Shown here one piece after another: positions 7,240 through 9,787 of a stretch of DNA of 9,787 nt. This stretch comes from UBA6136 sp044378425. Lineage in GTDB: Bacteria > Pseudomonadota > Gammaproteobacteria > Methylococcales > Methylococcaceae. Where the stretch lies: positions 1 through 9,787 of the forward strand of contig JBILXN010000082.1 in assembly GCA_044378425.1 (NCBI GenBank). The letters are read 5' to 3'. Both the position numbers and the translations under genes were made by a program. The stretch's first letter is position 1. Each line of letters begins with the position of its first letter. A model generated the notes under the pieces. It was not told the DNA's origin. It did no database searches and saw only the letters and a list, made by a program, of their open reading frames with translations.

Positions 7240-7554
7240 TCAGGGTACGGGTTTGAGACTGGCGAAATACGCTGCAAGATCATCTATAGCCTGATCGCTG
7301 AGTCCGGCCGCCATGTTATTCATGATGGGGGCCTTGCGACTGCCCACCCGATAGGCCTTGAGGGCGCTGACAAGGTAACCGGCCTTCTGCCCCGCGAGAT
7401 TGGGGAATGCGTCACTGGCGCTGATGCCGGTCACGCCATGGCAGGAGGCACAAACGGTGGATGCTGCCTGCTTGCCGGCCTCAATGCTGGCCGCTGCCGC
7501 GAAGCCTGAATAAAGACTGAGCCCCGTCAATAATATCAATAGTATACGTTTCAT
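7240..7554 (-). CDS. Periplasmic monoheme c-type cytochrome, c4/c553-like, in the NirM position
   Basis: I choose the ATG at 7554 (104 residues). It gives a clean signal peptide, MKRILLILLTGLSLY through AAAA (about 1-22), and has GGAGG 10 bases upstream. An upstream in-frame ATG at 7617 overlaps the cd1 stop but would bury the signal peptide behind 21 polar residues. The mature part has one heme c site CASCH at 35-39, FPNLAGQ at 50-56 and a Met-ligand region PIMNNMAAGLSDQ at 76-88. These are typical of one half of cytochrome c4 and of c553-type proteins and do not resemble Pseudomonas c551 (NirM). Its place right after the cd1 gene suggests an electron donor to that protein (inference). It is followed after 3 bases by nirC in the same frame. 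Confidence 0.88.
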   Translation of the reverse strand: MKRILLILLTGLSLYSGFAAAASIEAGKQAASTVCASCHGVTGISASDAFPNLAGQKAGYLVSALKAYRVGSRKAPIMNNMAAGLSDQAIDDLAAYFASLKPVP

Positions 7555-7564
7555 AATCCTGTCG

Positions 7565-7569
7565 CCTCC
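7565..7569 (-). promoter_or_regulatory. Ribosome binding site of the c4-like cytochrome
   Basis: GGAGG on the minus strand lies 10 bases before the ATG at 7554, with AGGA nearer still. It supports the internal start that gives a proper signal peptide over the upstream ATG at 7617. Confidence 0.55.
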
Positions 7570-7613
7570 GGTTCGAGTGTTGCAGGTCATCACCTCATTT
7601 TGGGGCCGGCCTT

Positions 7614-9194
7614 TCATGGATTGCCGGGGGCAAGGCCCCGGGTCATGAAGCGGGCACGGGCGCGGGAGAAAATTCCCGCCGGGCTATCCATGTGGAAGGC
7701 CGCGACCCGGTCAAGGGTGGTGGAATCAAATGCCACGACTTCATCGCCGGTATAGCCGGCACTCACATAGAGCAGTTTGCCGCTGGCGTTGTATTCAGGA
7801 AAGTAGGCATGACCCCCAACGTCAAGCGTTCTGGCCACTTCCAGTGTGTTTTTGTCTATCAGTTGTATCGTACGGGCACGGCGGTCCTTGCTGATGATAT
7901 CGACAGCTACATAGGGCGCATTGTAATGAGCAGCGGGGGATTCGGTACCCCCCAGCACCGGTATCTGCTTGACGACCTCCATGGCATCCAAGTCCCAGAC
8001 GCTGACGACTTCCTTGTCACAATCACCAAAATTGGTGCCGAAACCCAAAGTCTTGCCGTTGACCTTGACCACCGAACCGCCACCGACGTGCGGCACGCAG
8101 CCTGCCGGCAATTTCTTGATAATCTTGCGCTGCTCAAGGTCAATCGCGGCAACTATGCTGTCATCGTAGGAGGCAATCATCAGATTGCGTCCACCGTGGG
8201 AGAGAAAAGCATCATGCAGGTGACGGCCGACATCGGTGATCCGGGTTACCGGGAAGTCAGGCTTGTCAAGATCGACAATCCATACCTGACCGGCATTTTC
8301 CAGCGCAATCGCGAAGATGTCGGCATAGGGCGTGCCGGTGATCATCCCCGAATCGGAGGTTACGAACTTGCCGTCCGGGTCGGTGCCTTCAAGCGTGAAG
8401 TATTTCAGTGGCTCTAGTGTGTTGGCATCCAGTAGCACGGCATTATGCGGAACGAACGAGCCGGCCATCAGGTATTTGCCATCACGGGATACGCCGAGCG
8501 CAGGACCATTCAGGCCGGTCTTGACCTCGCGCACGACCTTCATGCTGTAGAGATCTACCTTGTAAATTTCGGCCGTATCAGTCTTGACATAGGCCCAACG
8601 GGGGTTGACCGGATTAAATTCAATAATGTGAGCTGCCGTGACAGTCGGTATTTCACCCACCTTGATATTGTTGGCGCTGTTGATGAACACGGCCTTCGAG
8701 CCTTCGCCTCTGCCATAGCGACCGCGGGCGGCGACGCCCAGCAGATCGTCGATATTGTCGATGGCGTAGGTGGGTTTTTCGGGCAGGGTAGATTCGTCGG
8801 CGATGTGTACCTTGACTGATTTGCGGATATCGTCCAGCGACCATTGCGGGTCCAGTTTGGGTGTACTGGAAACATATTTAACGGCGGAACGGATCTCCTC
8901 GTCAGTCAGCCGGCCATAAAACGGCGGCATCAGTGTATCGAAGGAACCGGTCATGATAAGGCTGCGCAGCGATGTGGGGCTGCGGCCTTTGAGTCGATCC
9001 TTGTTCAGTGCAGGCGCCAGATAACCGCCGAGATCGGCAGCATGGCAGCTCGCGCAGTGGGCCTCGAACACTTTCGCACCACGCTCGGCAGTGACGGCCG
9101 GATCATCAGCCGCCAACACCGGACCGACAGTCAGCGCGATCAGGGAGGCGCGGAGAATAAGCCCGGTAGGGCGGAATACGTCGGCAACGGTCAT
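7614..9194 (-). CDS. nirS: Cytochrome cd1 family protein, divergent NirS (probable nitrite reductase)
   Basis: This is a 526-residue periplasmic protein with a signal peptide (about 1-29, cleavage near PVLA-A). An N-terminal cytochrome c domain (about 33-115) has CASCH at 47-51 and probable Met89 in LMPPF. A d1-binding propeller fills about 140-510. His189 (AAHI), His327 (HLHDAF) and His369 (VPHVGGG) line up in order and context with P. aeruginosa NirS His182, His327 and His369, the d1 ligand and the two pocket histidines. Canonical NirS reduces nitrite to NO. Departures from NirS: it is shorter than the roughly 570-residue precursor; the region around 412-424 (GGTESPAAHY) lacks the usual GGGSLFIKTHP pattern; stretches such as GLNGPALGVSRDGKYLMAG and IDKNTLEVARTL recall NirN-like proteins; and the tail SPAGIF (504-509) recalls NirF. 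A GGAG 5 bases upstream supports the start. The cd1 family is certain; nitrite reductase activity is probable but unproven. Confidence 0.85.
   Translation of the reverse strand: MTVADVFRPTGLILRASLIALTVGPVLAADDPAVTAERGAKVFEAHCASCHAADLGGYLAPALNKDRLKGRSPTSLRSLIMTGSFDTLMPPFYGRLTDEEIRSAVKYVSSTPKLDPQWSLDDIRKSVKVHIADESTLPEKPTYAIDNIDDLLGVAARGRYGRGEGSKAVFINSANNIKVGEIPTVTAAHIIEFNPVNPRWAYVKTDTAEIYKVDLYSMKVVREVKTGLNGPALGVSRDGKYLMAGSFVPHNAVLLDANTLEPLKYFTLEGTDPDGKFVTSDSGMITGTPYADIFAIALENAGQVWIVDLDKPDFPVTRITDVGRHLHDAFLSHGGRNLMIASYDDSIVAAIDLEQRKIIKKLPAGCVPHVGGGSVVKVNGKTLGFGTNFGDCDKEVVSVWDLDAMEVVKQIPVLGGTESPAAHYNAPYVAVDIISKDRRARTIQLIDKNTLEVARTLDVGGHAYFPEYNASGKLLYVSAGYTGDEVVAFDSTTLDRVAAFHMDSPAGIFSRARARFMTRGLAPGNP
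7624..7641 (-). other. GC-only hairpin in the last codons of the cd1 gene
   Basis: CCGGGG and CCCCGG form a 6-base GC-only stem around a 6-base loop, over the final codons of the cd1 gene. Just past the stop lies the 8-base palindrome GGCCGGCC (7604-7611). No T tract follows, so this is not a standard terminator. It could stabilise the upstream mRNA or cause partial pausing; this is inference. Confidence 0.4.
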
Positions 9195-9199
9195 GGGGG

Positions 9200-9203
9200 C
9201 TCC
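9200..9203 (-). promoter_or_regulatory. Ribosome binding site of the cd1 gene
   Basis: GGAG on the minus strand lies 5 bases before the ATG at 9194. It is one of the clearer ribosome binding sites in the operon, as expected for the first and most heavily expressed gene. Confidence 0.6.
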
Positions 9204-9280
9204 ACTTTAAGCGTTGTAGGAATGCTAGCCTTGCCAGAATTCGGTTCAGGCATGACGTTAATCGGTGCAATAACAGGTAT

Positions 9281-9296
9281 TTCGCATCGCGTCGAA
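9281..9296. repeat. Imperfect 16-base palindrome, possible operator
   Basis: TTCG and CGAA arms flank eight bases with CG at the centre. The site lies about 87-102 bases before the cd1 start, a plausible operator position. It matches no binding motif I know, and short arms like these can arise by chance. Confidence 0.3.
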
Positions 9297-9329
9297 ACAT
9301 CAAAAATTAGTGAAGTAAACCCATTCTGT

Positions 9330-9355
9330 CAAGGCAGGCGAGAGACCCCGCCTTG
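9330..9355 (-). terminator. Hairpin after the lipoprotein gene, possible weak terminator
   Basis: CAAGGC and GCCTTG pair perfectly and the stem extends inward by a G-T and two G-C pairs, leaving an 8-base loop. It starts 16 bases past the lipoprotein stop. No T tract follows directly; the nearest run of T is about 20 bases on. It may partly separate the lipoprotein gene from the nir operon. Confidence 0.4.
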
Positions 9356-9370
9356 CCCGGGACACCCCAC

Positions 9371-9763
9371 TCAGTAGGCGTACCAGGGTCCAGCACCCCA
9401 CATCCCCCAATTCATTGCGGCATTTTGGTTCATCTGGGCGGCCATTCGCTGCTCGTCTGCTATTTCTTTCTGCACCGCCATCTGCTGGTAGCGCTGATAG
9501 GCCTGCTCATTGCCCCAATAAATGCATTTACAGGTAGTGACATCGGCCCAGACATAGTAAACAGCGCCATCTTTTTCATGCGGTACCAATTGGTGCTGGG
9601 TGAGGGTTTGAGTGTGAGCCAGCGTATCCGGTGTATCCGCCAGTTTGATCTGGAAACCAGCGGCGGCCAGCAGTTGCTCTGTATCCCGGGTTTTGCTCGC
9701 CTCCATTGCAGCGCAGGCCGTCAGCATACCCATAACAAGGGCGAGACTTACAGGCCGCAACAT
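9371..9763 (-). CDS. Small predicted lipoprotein, function unknown
   Basis: This encodes 130 residues. A short signal peptide ends in the lipobox LTAC with Cys17, so the protein is probably lipid-anchored, most likely facing the periplasm. The mature part holds TEQLLAAAGFQIKLADTP (28-45), a region with LVPHEKDGAVYYVWADV (59-75), then TTCKCIYWG at 77-84 with a CxC pair (C78, C80). A Gln/Met/Ala-rich, probably helical segment follows (about 88-118), and the tail is rich in Trp and Gly. I recognise this pattern from conserved hypothetical proteins of proteobacteria but know no function for it. The start ATG at 9763 is supported by the lipoprotein signal; the frame stays open to the window edge without another start codon. 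A hairpin between it and the cd1 gene and the 176-base gap suggest a separate unit, so a link to heme d1 is only positional. Confidence 0.8.
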   Translation of the reverse strand: MLRPVSLALVMGMLTACAAMEASKTRDTEQLLAAAGFQIKLADTPDTLAHTQTLTQHQLVPHEKDGAVYYVWADVTTCKCIYWGNEQAYQRYQQMAVQKEIADEQRMAAQMNQNAAMNWGMWGAGPWYAY

Positions 9764-9787
9764 GGCGTCTGGCGATGGATTCCTGAG

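Larger units (their letters stand above)
9195..9370 (-). promoter_or_regulatory. Leader region upstream of the nir operon (probable promoter region)
   Basis: This 176-base gap is the largest non-coding stretch and lies directly before the first nir gene, so it is where the operon promoter is expected. I see no complete FNR/DNR box (TTGAT-N4-ATCAA); only a TTGAT half-site is present (9299-9303). I see no acceptable sigma-54 site and no convincing -10/-35 pair. It contains an imperfect palindrome at 9281-9296 and a hairpin at 9330-9355. Promoter identity is inferred from position only. Confidence 0.4.

Noticed and set aside
7692..8417. Plus-strand open frame of 241 codons opposite the cd1 gene
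   Set aside because: It is a shadow of the GC-rich cd1 coding sequence with no family resemblance.
9228..9246. Possible sigma-54 promoter (TGGCA with downstream GC)
   Set aside because: The -12 element does not fit TTGC at the required spacing.
9260..9275. Possible FNR box (TTGCACCGATTAAC)
   Set aside because: Only the TTG of the left half matches and the right half fails, so it is not a credible site.
1..9787. CRISPR arrays, tRNA or rRNA genes, insertion sequences, attachment sites
   Set aside because: I saw no regular repeats, no RNA gene signatures and no transposase or integrase; almost all of the window is tightly packed coding sequence.

Overview
The window is a heme d1 locus typical of a denitrifying proteobacterium, probably a gamma- or betaproteobacterium with moderately high GC. 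I infer this from the gene content and order; there is no rRNA or other lineage marker here. One minus-strand run from 9194 down to 1050 reads nirS-like cytochrome cd1, a monoheme c-type cytochrome, nirC, nirF, nirD, nirL, nirG, nirH, nirJ, cysG. This is the nirSMCFDLGHJ order known from Pseudomonas, with a full-length cysG where a dedicated nirE (uroporphyrinogen III methyltransferase) often sits.

Right edge (9371-9763, minus strand): a small predicted lipoprotein of unknown function. It is followed by a 176-base gap (9195-9370) that holds a hairpin and an imperfect palindrome and leads into the cd1 gene.

Periplasmic block (6919-9194): the cd1 protein, a c4/c553-like monoheme cytochrome and NirC all carry signal peptides and one CxxCH heme c site each. 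NirF (5702-6919) is a d1-type propeller protein with its own signal peptide.

Cytoplasmic block (1050-5687): CysG makes precorrin-2 and then siroheme from uroporphyrinogen III. The NirD/L and NirG/H pairs decarboxylate siroheme to 12,18-didecarboxysiroheme. The radical SAM enzyme NirJ removes two propionates. NirF then acts in a late periplasmic step before heme d1 enters the cd1 protein. Genes are packed with ATGA overlaps (nirD/nirL, nirG/nirH, nirJ/cysG), a 1-base overlap (nirC/nirF) and gaps of 3 to 59 bases, so they look like one operon. No nirN is present.

Left edge (66-995, plus strand): a LysR-type regulator, convergent with cysG and visibly poorer in GC. No sequence evidence ties it to the nir genes.

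The main point for a second look is the cd1 protein. It keeps the heme c site and three histidines placed like the d1-pocket histidines of NirS, but its d1 domain and C-terminus do not look like textbook NirS. It could be a divergent nitrite reductase or another heme d1 protein.
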